The notes below the pieces were generated by a model. That model was given only the letters and a program-made list of their open reading frames with translations, was not told the DNA's origin and searched no databases. The position numbers and the translations under genes are program-made. Shown here piece after piece: positions 1-9,056 of a stretch of DNA of 12,621 nucleotides; the first letter of the stretch is position 1; every line of letters begins with the position of its first letter. This DNA is from CAZAPG01 sp964486935 (GTDB taxonomy: Bacteria; Chloroflexota; Anaerolineae; 4572-78; J111), in NCBI GenBank assembly GCA_964486935.1, contig CAZAPG010000085.1, forward strand, positions 1 through 12,621, written 5' to 3'.

Positions 1-3000
1 GGCGCGTGCCGTCGGGCAGGGTGTCGATAAAGACCAAATCATAAGCCGGGCCAACAATAAGGCCGGCGGCATTGGTAATGCGCACGCTGTAATCAACCGT
101 TTGGCCGGGCGTTACGGTATTACTGGTTGGCGGGCTGGTTTTAATGAGGGTCAAATTTGGCTCCGTCACCTGGGTTGACACCTCGTTGGTGCGGGTAATT
201 TCGGCGGCGGTATTGTGGGTCATCACCGCGCTGTTGGTAATGATATCGCCGGCGTTGGCCCCCAACCCGCTGCTGATTCTGGCGGTAATTGTTACAAACG
301 CCTGCGAGTAGGCCGGCACGCTGCCAAAGCTGGCCGTAACCAACCGCGTGGCGGCCACAAATCCGGCCGACGCGCCGGTTCCGCCGGCGGTTGTAACCGA
401 CTCGATGGCGAGGCGGTTATCCAGCGTATCGGTAATGGACACCCCGTACAAGACCGCGCTAATGGCCGGCGAAGGCGCAATTAGCGTGTACGTTACCAGC
501 GACCCCGGCGTGGCCGGCGCGGGGCTAACGCTGACAGTTTTGGCCAGGCCGCCGTTGATGGCGCGCAGGCCGGTGCTGTGGCTGCCGCCGCTGCTGGTGC
601 GGCTGGTGCGGGTGGGGATGTTATAGGGGCCGGACAGGTCAACCCCGCCATCGTTGCGGTTGTTGTAAGCCAGAAACGCCTGATTGCTGAAAAAGGTGTT
701 GGCCGCCACCGAATCGGTAACTCTGGCGACCACGTTGATAACCAGGGTTTGCTGGTTGGCAACCAGCGGCGGGGCGGCGCCGGTTCCGGTTAACCGGTTG
801 AAGCGCCACACCAGCGGGGCGGAGGCTCCCGCCGCCGGGCCGGAAACCAGCGCCACGCCGGGGTCGGTGCTGTTAAAGGTAAAGGATTGGAAGAGCAGCT
901 CCGGCGGCATGTTGTCGGTGATGACCAGATTGTAAGCGGGCAGCACGTCGTGATTGGAGATGGTCAGGGTGTAGTTGACCAAATCGCCCGCGCCGACAAA
1001 ACAGGCCGAGTTTTGAATTTTAGTCACCAGGATGTCTTCAAACTGGGTGCCGGTATTGGCCTCGGAATAAAGCCCAATTCTGCCAACCGGGTGGTTGCCG
1101 TTGGTAACGGCCAGGCGCTGGATGCCATCCACAAATACGGCAATTTGGTTGCCAATGGCCCGGATTTCAAGGTGATACCAGCGGCCCGGCTGGTAGCCAA
1201 AGTTGTTGAGCGTAGCCAGGGTGGCGTTGGGGCTGCGGCTTTGCAACTGCAATTGCGTGGCCGTCCAGCGCAGCCGGTAGCCCCGGTCGTCGGTACCGGC
1301 ATCATTTTGGCGCAAGTAAGCGCCAATAGCCGTATCCGGGTCGGTGGCGCGGACCATAAAGCTGTAGCTGTAATCGCTCCAGGCGGGGTTGCCGGCAAAG
1401 CTGCGCTGGCTGCCGGCGGCATCGTTATTTTGGTAGACGCCTTCGCCCGTAACCGACCAGTTGCCTGTGGCCGACCAGCCGGCGGCGTTGCCGTCGTTGA
1501 AATTGTCCTCAAACAGGGTGGCCCCGCAACCGGCCTGGGTAACATAACTTTTTTGAATATGGGCCACCGGCGTTTGGATGTCAACGCTATCGGTGGCGAT
1601 GAAGGTGAAAGGCGTACCGTTGTCAAAATAGCCCATGATAAACTGGTTGGTTTGGGCAAGGCCGGTCTGGTTGGAGGGATGGTCCAGAATCAGCGCCACT
1701 ACCGTCGCGTCAACGCTAACCGAGCCGGGCACGTCGCCCAAATTCCACACAATATTGCCGCTTTGCAGCGGGGCGGGCGCGCCGGTTGGCGACACGTTAT
1801 TGCGCGGCGTATTCGAGCCGTCAATATCCTCCACATAATTGAGCGAGGCGGTAATAAAGCCCAGTCCGGCGGGCAGGGCGTCGGTAAAGGCAAGGCTGTT
1901 GTAAATGGTATTCTGGTCGCCCAGCACGGCGGCCATAGTAAACGTGACCACATCGCCAATGGTGCCGGTGAGCGCCTGGCCGGTTTTGGAAAAGACATCC
2001 TGAATGGTTACAAAGGCGGTATCGGTAGCCACATCGGTGTAGGCGCAGCCGCTCTCGCAGTTGGCGGCGGCCTGGGCATCGTTGCGGTTGCTGCCGGTGG
2101 CCAGCACCGTGGCCGTAACAATAGCGTTCCAGCTATTGCCGCCATTGGCCAGCAGGCTGAAGCCGGGGTTTAATTGCCAGGTGATGGTGGTAAAGCCGCC
2201 TGCCGCCACCACCGCCGGCGTCGAGCCATCGCTGCCGTTGGAGGCCGATACGTTGTCAAAGTTTGAGCCAACCACATCGGTAACAACGATATTTTGCGAG
2301 GCGTCGCCCTGCCCGGCGTTAGACAGGGTGATTGTCCAGGAAATCACCCTGCCCACGCTGCCTACCTGCGATGGCGGCGCTTTGCCAAGGCTCAGGGCGG
2401 TGGTCAACACATTCAGGTTGCGGGCCGTAGTGGCGGTATACAATGGCGTTGTAATACAGGCCGGCGCGTCATCGTAGCTGATGGTGGCGGATACCGGTTG
2501 GCCGTTGGGCACGGTACACTGGCCGCCGGCCCCGGAACTTTGCGCCTCGAATACCAGATTAAAGGAGAAGGGGTTATCGCCCACCCGCCCCGGAATGGTG
2601 ATGGGTTGCCACACCCAGCTTGTCTGGTTGGGGCCGCTGTTGCTGATGACCTGGTCAAAACCAAGGGTGCTGGTGATGGTCTGGCTGTAGGCGTAGCCGC
2701 CGGGCAAGGTTACGCTCAGGGTTGACGAGTAGGCCGCCGCGCCGCTGTTGCGAATGGTCACGGTAATGGGGCCGCCGCAGGTGAGCAGCGGGTCCGGCGG
2801 AATGGACAGCTCTAAAATGGGCCGGCTGACCAGATTGGCCGTATCCTGCGGCACATTGGCGCTGGTGCAGCCGTCATCGCAGCCAAAGGTGAGGCGGGCC
2901 GCGTTTACGGTTGACAGCTGGCAGGCGTCGTCGGCAATAGAGACCGTGCCGGTAATGAAAAACTCAAGGCTTTGCCCCACGGCAATATCGCCCACATCCC

Positions 3001-6000
3001 AGGTGATGGTGTTCTGCGAGGTAATCACCGTAAAGGGGAAGCCCAGGCTGCTGCCGGCGCTGACAAAGCTAAAATTCGAGGGCCAGGTATCGGACAGGAC
3101 CACGTTGTGAGCCACGTAGGATTTGGCGGTGGGCCGGTTCTGCACCTGAATGCGCCAGGTGACGGTTTCGCCGGGGCCGGCGTACACGGTTTTGCCAAAC
3201 TCGCCGGTTGGCCCCTTGCCCTGTTTGGCAAGGGTCAAATCGGGTTTGAGCGTCCTTAAAGTCACGGCGTTTTCGGTGTAGCCTAATTGGTTATTGCACG
3301 GCCCCAGCGCCGAAGCCTGGGCAAATGATTGGGGCGAGTCGGGCGGGTCGCAACTGGTGCGCACCGGCAGGCGAATACGGACCACGTACAGCGGGTCGAG
3401 CCGGTTAAACCAGGTAGCTACCTCGGTGGGGGCAGAAACCGCCTCCCAAATAAGCAGCCGCGTATTGGCCGAAGGCGTGATCATGGTTGGCGTAAAGTTG
3501 GTGGTTGAGGCCACCACCGCGCCCTGAGCATTGACAATGCTCACATTAATCGGCTGCGACAAATCGGGGATGAGGTTGATGAGCGTTTCGGTGATGTTGA
3601 GCGTGAACAGACTCACATCGGGCGAGGCGTTTTTGGTGGTGAAGGTCAAAAAGCCCAAATCGCACATGGGCAGGTCGGCGCTCTGGCCGTTGTTGGTCAG
3701 CAGGTAGGGGTCCGGCGTGTTAAAATTAACGCTGCCCTGTTTTTGGGTGCAGGTAGTGCCAAAGCAATCCAGCCGGGCCGTAATATCGACCCGCAGCGGC
3801 GTGCATGAAATCAAATCGGCGGTAACGGTAATTTCGCGCTGCTCGCCCACGGCCAGTTCAGAGATGTTAAAAACGGCGTTGCCGGTTTGGGGCAATCCGC
3901 CGGTAACGGTGATGCTGCCCGCGCCGCTATTGGCGGTAAAGCCGGCCACCGATAACCCGCTGACCGAATTGGTAACAACCACATTGGTGGCCGTTACATT
4001 GCCAATGTTGGCTACAAAAAACTTCCAGATGACGGTTTTATCGCGCACGGTATATTGAATGGGGGTGACAAACAGCGAGATATCGGGCGCGAGATAGGCC
4101 GGGTTAAGGGTGGCGCTATCGCCGTAGGTAACATCGCACCGGCTCTGAAAAGTGATGCCAACCTCCCACGGGGGCGACTCGGTGCAGTTGACGTCGATAT
4201 CGAACTCGATGGTCCCATCTGCCGCTACCGAAGCCGTGGGCGGAAAGGTAAAAGTAATGACGCCCCGGCCCCCGCCAATATTGGTGTCAGAGGTAACGGT
4301 AATGGGCGAGATAGCGGCCAGCCCGCCGGTAAAGCTAAAATTACGCGCCGAGGCAATTTCGGCGGTGGAGGAGGTAAAGGTGATGACCAGGTTATCGGCA
4401 ACGCGGTCGGCCTGGCCGCCGGCCACGTTGATGACGGCCCGGTTGGTCCGGCAGCGGTCAAGCGTATCGGGGCTAAGGCTGACCGACAGATCGCCCCGGC
4501 CAAGGTTGATGGGCACAAACTGGTTGAACGCGCCGTTACCGGCGCAGCCGGCAGCATCGCTGACGCCGGGCAGGAATAACTGCGACCAATCGTTAAAGGA
4601 GAGGCCGGGCTGGTTGTTCAGTACGCTATCATCAATTTGCACCGAGTAGGTAAAAAAGATGGTCAAATTTTGAGTAGCCGCGCCGGCGGCTTGCAGGGGA
4701 GTCAAATCAATGACAAGCTGGCCGGTGCCCGTCACAGGCGTTAGCAGGCCGGTGTAATCGGTAATGCCGTTGGTATTGGAAATGACAACTTGCAGCGAGC
4801 CGGACACATATTGCAAATAGTTGGGGCCGGGCAGAGACCCCGCGCCCAGGTTGGTACCCAGGGCCTCGGTGAAGACGGCGTTGGTCCAGGTAACAACGCC
4901 GCCAATGCTGTAGTTATGAAAAATAGATATCGGCGCGCCGCAGCCCTCTAAAAAGTTGCCGGATGACCCGCCGCCGGGAGTCACCCCCTCGTTGTTAACA
5001 ATAATGGTTTCTACCTGAGCCGTTGGCGTGAGCGGCGGGCAATTGGGGCATGTAACCAGGGCAAAGGCCTGGGCATTGTTGGTTACGCTCTGGCTGGCCC
5101 CGCAGGCGCCGGGGGTAGCGGTGGCCCGCACCAGATAGGTTAGCGTTTCGGTAAAGATGGCGGGGGCATCCGGCGGGTCAAAGTTCCAGGTGAGGGTTTG
5201 GCCGGCGGTGCTGGCGCTGCCGGCGCTGGCAGTAACCGGCCCAAGCAGCACAAATTCGGCCGGCAGAATGTCGGTAATATTAACCGCGCCGTTGATATTA
5301 GCCGGGTTGCGGCCCGATACCGTAATCTGGTATTCAAATATATCGCCCGCCGCCACCGACCCTGGCCCGGTTTTGGAAATTTGCAGCTCCGGCACCTGGG
5401 CAGAATCGCTCTGGTAGGCGATGCTCTGCTGCGTGCCGGTAAATTCATTTTGCAAACAAACATCCTGGTACAGCGGGGTAAAGTTTATATTTCCGCTGCG
5501 GCTGTCGCAGACTGTATTTTGGGGGCGCACGTCAAACCTGAGCACAACCGGCCCGCCGCTAACATTTGTATTGGGAATAGTGCCGCCGGGGCTGCCGCCG
5601 GTGTAGCTAAAGTGGCCGGTAGCGGCCACATACTGCCAATCGCCGGAAATCGAACCGGGGACAACTTCCAAAAAGCCGTCGGCCTCAAGCGAGGAGTCCA
5701 GCCTGAAATTTCCGGCCGGGCCGCCATTGTTGCTAACAGTAATGGTAACGGTGCGGGTAACGGGATTGCAATAGGGAAAGGTTAAACTGGCCGGAGCCAC
5801 CTGCATACTAACATTGGGCGCCGCTGGGGTAAACAGCACGCTGGCCGTTGACGACACCGGATTGGAGGCAGACCCATCGCCCACCTGATTGCCGCAGGGC
5901 CAGGCTCCCTGGGCCACATTGGTAAAGTTACAGGCTTCGACCGTGCCAACCACGGTAAAGGTTTGAATCTCATTGATATCCAGCTGTGGAATGACAACTG

Positions 6001-7309
6001 CGGGGGTCAAATCGCCGCCCGGCTGAGACAGGTTGATGCCGCCGGTATCGGTGATGGTGGCGTTGTAAATTTTGCCCAGCCCGGTATTCTGCACGGTAAC
6101 AACCCAGGTAATTGGTTGGCCAAATTGGGGCGTGCCCAAATTTTGCAGGGCCGGCTCTTTTTTAATGACCAAATTGCCCCGGCCGGTGGTGATGTTGAGT
6201 CCGCCGGTATTCAACTCGTCAAACGGGCCGTTGGGGTCGGCGTTGTAGCGCGCGCCAACGCGCATTTGCTGGGCCGAGATGGCCCCGCAGGTGGCCCGCA
6301 ACCGAAAGTTGAGCGTAATCTCCTCGCCGGGGGCCAGGTTGATGGTGGTAAGCGGTATCCAGGTAACGGAATTTGCGCCGGTGGTGGTGTTGAGCGAAAT
6401 GGCGGTTGCGCCGGTAATCAGTTGCTCGCCGCCATCGTAAATAAAAAAGGATTGGTGGGTGGCGGTTAAGGTGATGCTGTAAGCCGTTTGTGAGGGCGAA
6501 TTGTTGCGAATGACGGCGGTGTAAACCTCGCCCAGGCCGGCCGGCGCGCCCAGGCTGGCTACATCCGGGCCGGTGACATCTACCACCAGTTGCGCTTCGG
6601 GGATGTCGACCTGCAAAGGCCGGGCGGGAGGGCCGGCGGGGGGAACGGCCGCCGGCGGACTACTAACCGCCGGGGGGTTGGCCTCATCACGGGTCGAATT
6701 GAACCAGGCGGGCAGAACGTCCGCTGACGGTTGACCGCCGACCGCCGGGGGGTTGCCGTCATTGCGGGTCGAATTGAACCAGGCGGGCAGAACGTCCGCC
6801 GACGGTTGACCGCCGGCCGCCGGGGGGTCGCCGTCATTGCGGGTCGAATTGAACCAGGCAGGCAGAACGTCCGCAGGCGGTTGACCGCCGGCCGCCGGGG
6901 GGTCGCCGTCATTGCGGGTCGAGTTGAACCAGGCGGGTAATATTTCATTGGCGGGCAGGGCGGCGGGTTGGGTGGGGGGTAACGGCCAGGCCGGTAAACT
7001 GGCAACAGCAGACGGTTTAGCCAGCGAAAGCCCGGCCAGTGGGGCTGGGTTGAGCGGCGTAATTTTGGGCGGCGTAAACCAGTTTGGCAGCAGGGCATCG
7101 GCCTGCGCGGCGGCGGAACTCAGCCTGTGGCCGGACGAGAAAACCAGGGCTGGTTGGGGGCGTCGATGGGCATTTTCCGCCGGAGGTGGCAGGCTGGGCG
7201 GATAAGCTGAGGCCGCATAAGCCGGTAACGCATGCAGCGGCAGCAAATTTAGAATGAGGGCAACCAGGCTCGCCAGCGAGCTTAGTTTGTGGGTGAAGGT
7301 GGTATTCAT
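1..7309 (-). CDS. Giant secreted DUF11-repeat protein with a LamG-like domain (3' end beyond the left edge)
   Basis: One frame stays open from an ATG at 7309 to the left edge (2,436 full codons), with no stop seen on manual translation. The start is bounded by an in-frame TAA two codons upstream; no clear Shine-Dalgarno is visible. Residues 1-32 look like a signal peptide (hydrophobic core about 9-28, cleavage probably after AYA). Residues about 33-230 are Pro/Ala-rich and hold a 25-aa tandem repeat. The rest is beta-rich, with DUF11-type units recognisable by 'xxxK...G..VTWxxxVxNxG....NVVVTDxxP' patterns. Clear starts lie near residues 379, 641, 1075, 1356, 1639, 1771, 2110, 2252 and 2385. 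A LamG/DUF1080-like jelly-roll occupies about 1932-2095 (EDNFNDG start, then YQPGRWYHLEIR and IAVFVDG). About 30 cysteines occur, often in close pairs. DUF11 proteins are generally cell-surface proteins; a role in adhesion or envelope structure is inference. The gene follows the selenoprotein gene by 22 nt and is probably co-transcribed. Any C-terminal anchor lies outside the window. Confidence 0.9.
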   Translation of the reverse strand, partial: MNTTFTHKLSSLASLVALILNLLPLHALPAYAASAYPPSLPPPAENAHRRPQPALVFSSGHRLSSAAAQADALLPNWFTPPKITPLNPAPLAGLSLAKPSAVASLPAWPLPPTQPAALPANEILPAWFNSTRNDGDPPAAGGQPPADVLPAWFNSTRNDGDPPAAGGQPSADVLPAWFNSTRNDGNPPAVGGQPSADVLPAWFNSTRDEANPPAVSSPPAAVPPAGPPARPLQVDIPEAQLVVDVTGPDVASLGAPAGLGEVYTAVIRNNSPSQTAYSITLTATHQSFFIYDGGEQLITGATAISLNTTTGANSVTWIPLTTINLAPGEEITLNFRLRATCGAISAQQMRVGARYNADPNGPFDELNTGGLNITTGRGNLVIKKEPALQNLGTPQFGQPITWVVTVQNTGLGKIYNATITDTGGINLSQPGGDLTPAVVIPQLDINEIQTFTVVGTVEACNFTNVAQGAWPCGNQVGDGSASNPVSSTASVLFTPAAPNVSMQVAPASLTFPYCNPVTRTVTITVSNNGGPAGNFRLDSSLEADGFLEVVPGSISGDWQYVAATGHFSYTGGSPGGTIPNTNVSGGPVVLRFDVRPQNTVCDSRSGNINFTPLYQDVCLQNEFTGTQQSIAYQSDSAQVPELQISKTGPGSVAAGDIFEYQITVSGRNPANINGAVNITDILPAEFVLLGPVTASAGSASTAGQTLTWNFDPPDAPAIFTETLTYLVRATATPGACGASQSVTNNAQAFALVTCPNCPPLTPTAQVETIIVNNEGVTPGGGSSGNFLEGCGAPISIFHNYSIGGVVTWTNAVFTEALGTNLGAGSLPGPNYLQYVSGSLQVVISNTNGITDYTGLLTPVTGTGQLVIDLTPLQAAGAATQNLTIFFTYSVQIDDSVLNNQPGLSFNDWSQLFLPGVSDAAGCAGNGAFNQFVPINLGRGDLSVSLSPDTLDRCRTNRAVINVAGGQADRVADNLVITFTSSTAEIASARNFSFTGGLAAISPITVTSDTNIGGGRGVITFTFPPTASVAADGTIEFDIDVNCTESPPWEVGITFQSRCDVTYGDSATLNPAYLAPDISLFVTPIQYTVRDKTVIWKFFVANIGNVTATNVVVTNSVSGLSVAGFTANSGAGSITVTGGLPQTGNAVFNISELAVGEQREITVTADLISCTPLRVDITARLDCFGTTCTQKQGSVNFNTPDPYLLTNNGQSADLPMCDLGFLTFTTKNASPDVSLFTLNITETLINLIPDLSQPINVSIVNAQGAVVASTTNFTPTMITPSANTRLLIWEAVSAPTEVATWFNRLDPLYVVRIRLPVRTSCDPPDSPQSFAQASALGPCNNQLGYTENAVTLRTLKPDLTLAKQGKGPTGEFGKTVYAGPGETVTWRIQVQNRPTAKSYVAHNVVLSDTWPSNFSFVSAGSSLGFPFTVITSQNTITWDVGDIAVGQSLEFFITGTVSIADDACQLSTVNAARLTFGCDDGCTSANVPQDTANLVSRPILELSIPPDPLLTCGGPITVTIRNSGAAAYSSTLSVTLPGGYAYSQTITSTLGFDQVISNSGPNQTSWVWQPITIPGRVGDNPFSFNLVFEAQSSGAGGQCTVPNGQPVSATISYDDAPACITTPLYTATTARNLNVLTTALSLGKAPPSQVGSVGRVISWTITLSNAGQGDASQNIVVTDVVGSNFDNVSASNGSDGSTPAVVAAGGFTTITWQLNPGFSLLANGGNSWNAIVTATVLATGSNRNDAQAAANCESGCAYTDVATDTAFVTIQDVFSKTGQALTGTIGDVVTFTMAAVLGDQNTIYNSLAFTDALPAGLGFITASLNYVEDIDGSNTPRNNVSPTGAPAPLQSGNIVWNLGDVPGSVSVDATVVALILDHPSNQTGLAQTNQFIMGYFDNGTPFTFIATDSVDIQTPVAHIQKSYVTQAGCGATLFEDNFNDGNAAGWSATGNWSVTGEGVYQNNDAAGSQRSFAGNPAWSDYSYSFMVRATDPDTAIGAYLRQNDAGTDDRGYRLRWTATQLQLQSRSPNATLATLNNFGYQPGRWYHLEIRAIGNQIAVFVDGIQRLAVTNGNHPVGRIGLYSEANTGTQFEDILVTKIQNSACFVGAGDLVNYTLTISNHDVLPAYNLVITDNMPPELLFQSFTFNSTDPGVALVSGPAAGASAPLVWRFNRLTGTGAAPPLVANQQTLVINVVARVTDSVAANTFFSNQAFLAYNNRNDGGVDLSGPYNIPTRTSRTSSGGSHSTGLRAINGGLAKTVSVSPAPATPGSLVTYTLIAPSPAISAVLYGVSITDTLDNRLAIESVTTAGGTGASAGFVAATRLVTASFGSVPAYSQAFVTITARISSGLGANAGDIITNSAVMTHNTAAEITRTNEVSTQVTEPNLTLIKTSPPTSNTVTPGQTVDYSVRITNAAGLIVGPAYDLVFIDTLPDGTR
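6663..6950 (-). repeat. 75-bp in-frame tandem repeat (about four copies) in the giant surface protein
   Basis: On the plus strand the core gggtcgaattgaaccagg recurs at 6691, 6766 and 6841, and with one change at 6916, an exact 75-bp spacing. Each unit encodes 25 residues built around LPAWFNSTRNDG followed by a PPA.GGQP.ADV linker. The inner copies are nearly identical, while the outer edges decay (RDEAN at one end, NEILPAWF at the other). More distant echoes lie upstream in the protein (LLPNWF, SLPAWP). The repeat sits just after the signal peptide, at residues about 121-216. Codon-multiple length and near identity suggest recent unit duplication kept in frame. Its function is unknown. Confidence 0.9.
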
Positions 7310-7331
7310 CCGTTATCTAAAAATTATCGCC

Positions 7332-9056
7332 TCATTGTGGCAGGTTGGATAGAATAGTCTGGTTGTCGGGGCGGTCGTTGATATGTTGACCGACATATGA
7401 CCAGACAATTTGGCCCGACTTATCAATAACAAATACGGCCGGGGCAGCTACGCCATCGCCCAGCAGGTTGTAAACGCCGTAGGCATCGGCAACCTGGTGA
7501 GTTAAGTCGGCCAGAATGGGAAAGGTAACGCCGGCATCGGTAACGCTGGCCTGCGCGCCGTTTTGGTCTTGCACGGCCAGGGCAATAACCTGCGCCCCGG
7601 CCTGCTCAAATTGGGCCAAATCTGCTTCCAACTGAACCAGTTGGTTGCGGCAGATACCTCAGGTGTGGCCTCGATAAAAGACCAGCACGACGCTGCGTTT
7701 GTCTTGATAATCTTGCAGGGAAACGATAGCGCCGCTGGCGGCAGTCAGGCTAAAATTTGACGCAAAGGTAAAATCATCCGTGGCCGGCGTGCCGGAAGGT
7801 TGCTCCACCACCACACCCTGCGCCGGCAGGTCGCTATTATTGGCCGTGGTGGGAGCGCCGTTTTGGCCGGGAGCGGCGGCCAGCAGCGGGGCCAGATAAT
7901 TTTCAATGGCCGACTCGTCGAGCGGGCCAACATGTCGAGCCGCCACCACACCGTTGGCATCAACAAACAGGGTGGTTGGCAGGCCGCGCACCTGGTAGCT
8001 CACATCGCTCACGCTGCCGTCGGAGTCGACCACAACCGGAAAAGTCAACCCCAGTTCATTAACAAAAGCGGACACGGTCTCGGCGTTTTCTTTAACGTCG
8101 ACCGCCACAAAGCCAATTTCATTGCTGCGGGCGTTGTAGGCGGCTTGCAGGGCGGGGAGTTCGCTGCGGCAGGGAGGGCACCAGGTAGCCCAAAAATTGA
8201 TAATGGCAGGTTTGCCTCTAAAATCGCTGAGGCTGAGTGGCTGGCCGTTGAGTTGGTTGAGGGTAAAATCTGGCGCGGCGTTTTCCGGGTAGGGGAAGAT
8301 GGGCATACCGGCGGGTGGGGCAAATATGGGTGAACTGGCCGGGGTTGGAACCGGCGGATTCTGCGGCGCAGCCATTGGGGGCAGGGTGGTTGGGGCTGCC
8401 GCAACCAGGCTGCGGTACAACCCAATTTCTGCCGAAGCGCGGGCCTGAACCAACCAGGCGTTTAAATCGGGGTGTTGCGCGGCCAGTTGGTTTAAGGCGC
8501 TTTCAACCTGCAATAAGCGGCTGACCCGATTAGCCAGATCGGTACGGCCAAGGCCGGCTTTGGCCAGCGCGTTTGCCATGGCCGGTTCGGTAATATTCCA
8601 GGCCTGAGTCAGCGAAGCGATTTTGTTTTCAATTTCCGGGTTGGAGGCAGGCGTTATCGGGCCGGCGGCATCGAGCACAATAATTTCGTTGACCAGCCGG
8701 TCGAGCGTTTCTTCGGCGGTGGGGATGGGTTGACCGGCCAGGCGGCTCATCAGGGCATCCAGCCGGGTGGCTTGCTGCCAGGTTTGGCGGGTAATAATTG
8801 TGTTATTTACGGTGGCTACGGTATCTTCGCTGCCGGCGTCAATAGAGGTGGCGGTAGGGTTGTTTGGCACAGAGAGCGTGGGTGTTTCGACTGCTTGCGG
8901 CGTGGAACTGGTGGTTTTTTGAGGGGCCATTTGCCCCATCAGCAGCAACAGCGCTCCAATAGCCGCTACAGCCAGCAGCAGCACCAGCACAATCGACCGG
9001 GTAGGTTTGTTAATAAGCGTTGTTAATTGCATTGCTGCACTTAAAATTGAGCGCAT
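7332..9056 (-). CDS. Membrane-anchored selenoprotein: SurA-N-like, TlpA-like and Sec-containing Prx-like domains
   Basis: Predicted 574 residues if the in-frame TGA at 7659-7661 (codon 466) is read as selenocysteine; the final stop is TGA at 7332-7334. Residues 21-43 form a membrane anchor. Residues about 78-215 resemble the SurA N-terminal chaperone domain (VATVNNTIITR, then LDRLVNEIIVLDAA), but no parvulin domain follows. After a Pro-rich linker, residues about 258-395 are a TlpA/ResA thioredoxin fold with WCPPC (C293, C296) and a cis-Pro motif GLPTT (P360). Residues about 428-574 are AhpC/TSA-like, with VVLVFYRGHT-U-GIC, where relatives carry CxxC, and AAPAVFVID near the end. Predicted role: extracytoplasmic thiol-disulfide exchange coupled to protein folding. 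Start: a TGA three codons upstream limits the choice to Met1 (9056) or Met9 (9032); neither has a good ribosome site. Met9 puts the anchor nearer the N-terminus. The alternatives are a true stop giving a 465-aa protein, a point mutation or a sequencing error. The hairpin after the TGA and the uninterrupted conserved frame argue against these. The selA, selB, selC and selD genes are not in the window. Confidence 0.85.
7620..7661 (-). promoter_or_regulatory. Bacterial SECIS element and its UGA (Sec) codon
   Basis: In the minus-strand mRNA, UGA (7661-7659) is followed by GGU and then a two-tier hairpin. The lower stem AUCUGC (7655-7650) pairs perfectly with GCAGAU (7625-7620). An internal loop separates CGCAA from AA. 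The upper stem CCAACU (7644-7639) pairs perfectly with AGUUGG (7633-7628). The apical loop is GGUUC (7638-7634). Twenty nucleotides separate the UGA from the loop. Known bacterial SECIS elements lie within the coding region directly after the UGA, with a small apical loop carrying a G in its first two positions; the E. coli fdhF loop is GGUCU. The fit is very good by eye, but no folding energy was computed. Confidence 0.85.

Noticed and set aside
887..2173. Long plus-strand open frame (428 codons) opposite the giant gene
   Set aside because: Its protein is a low-complexity Gly/Ala/Val/Arg-rich antisense image of the DUF11 and LamG coding sequence. The minus strand gives clear domains here, so this is a GC-rich shadow frame.
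6663..6950. CRISPR array
   Set aside because: The period is exactly 75 bp, with no variable spacers between short repeats, and the units are in frame within a coding sequence.
7332..7631. A separate 99-residue redoxin gene starting at TTG 7631
   Set aside because: It lacks the first beta strand and the active-site motif of the fold, which are encoded in the same frame directly upstream across the TGA. It is the C-terminal part of the selenoprotein, and the TTG lies inside the SECIS hairpin.
7659..7661. TGA as evidence for an alternative genetic code or a pseudogene
   Set aside because: Other genes in the window end at TGA, so there is no general reassignment. There is a single interruption, placed exactly at a redox Cys position, with conserved sequence and a hairpin after it; decay would not be expected to look like this.
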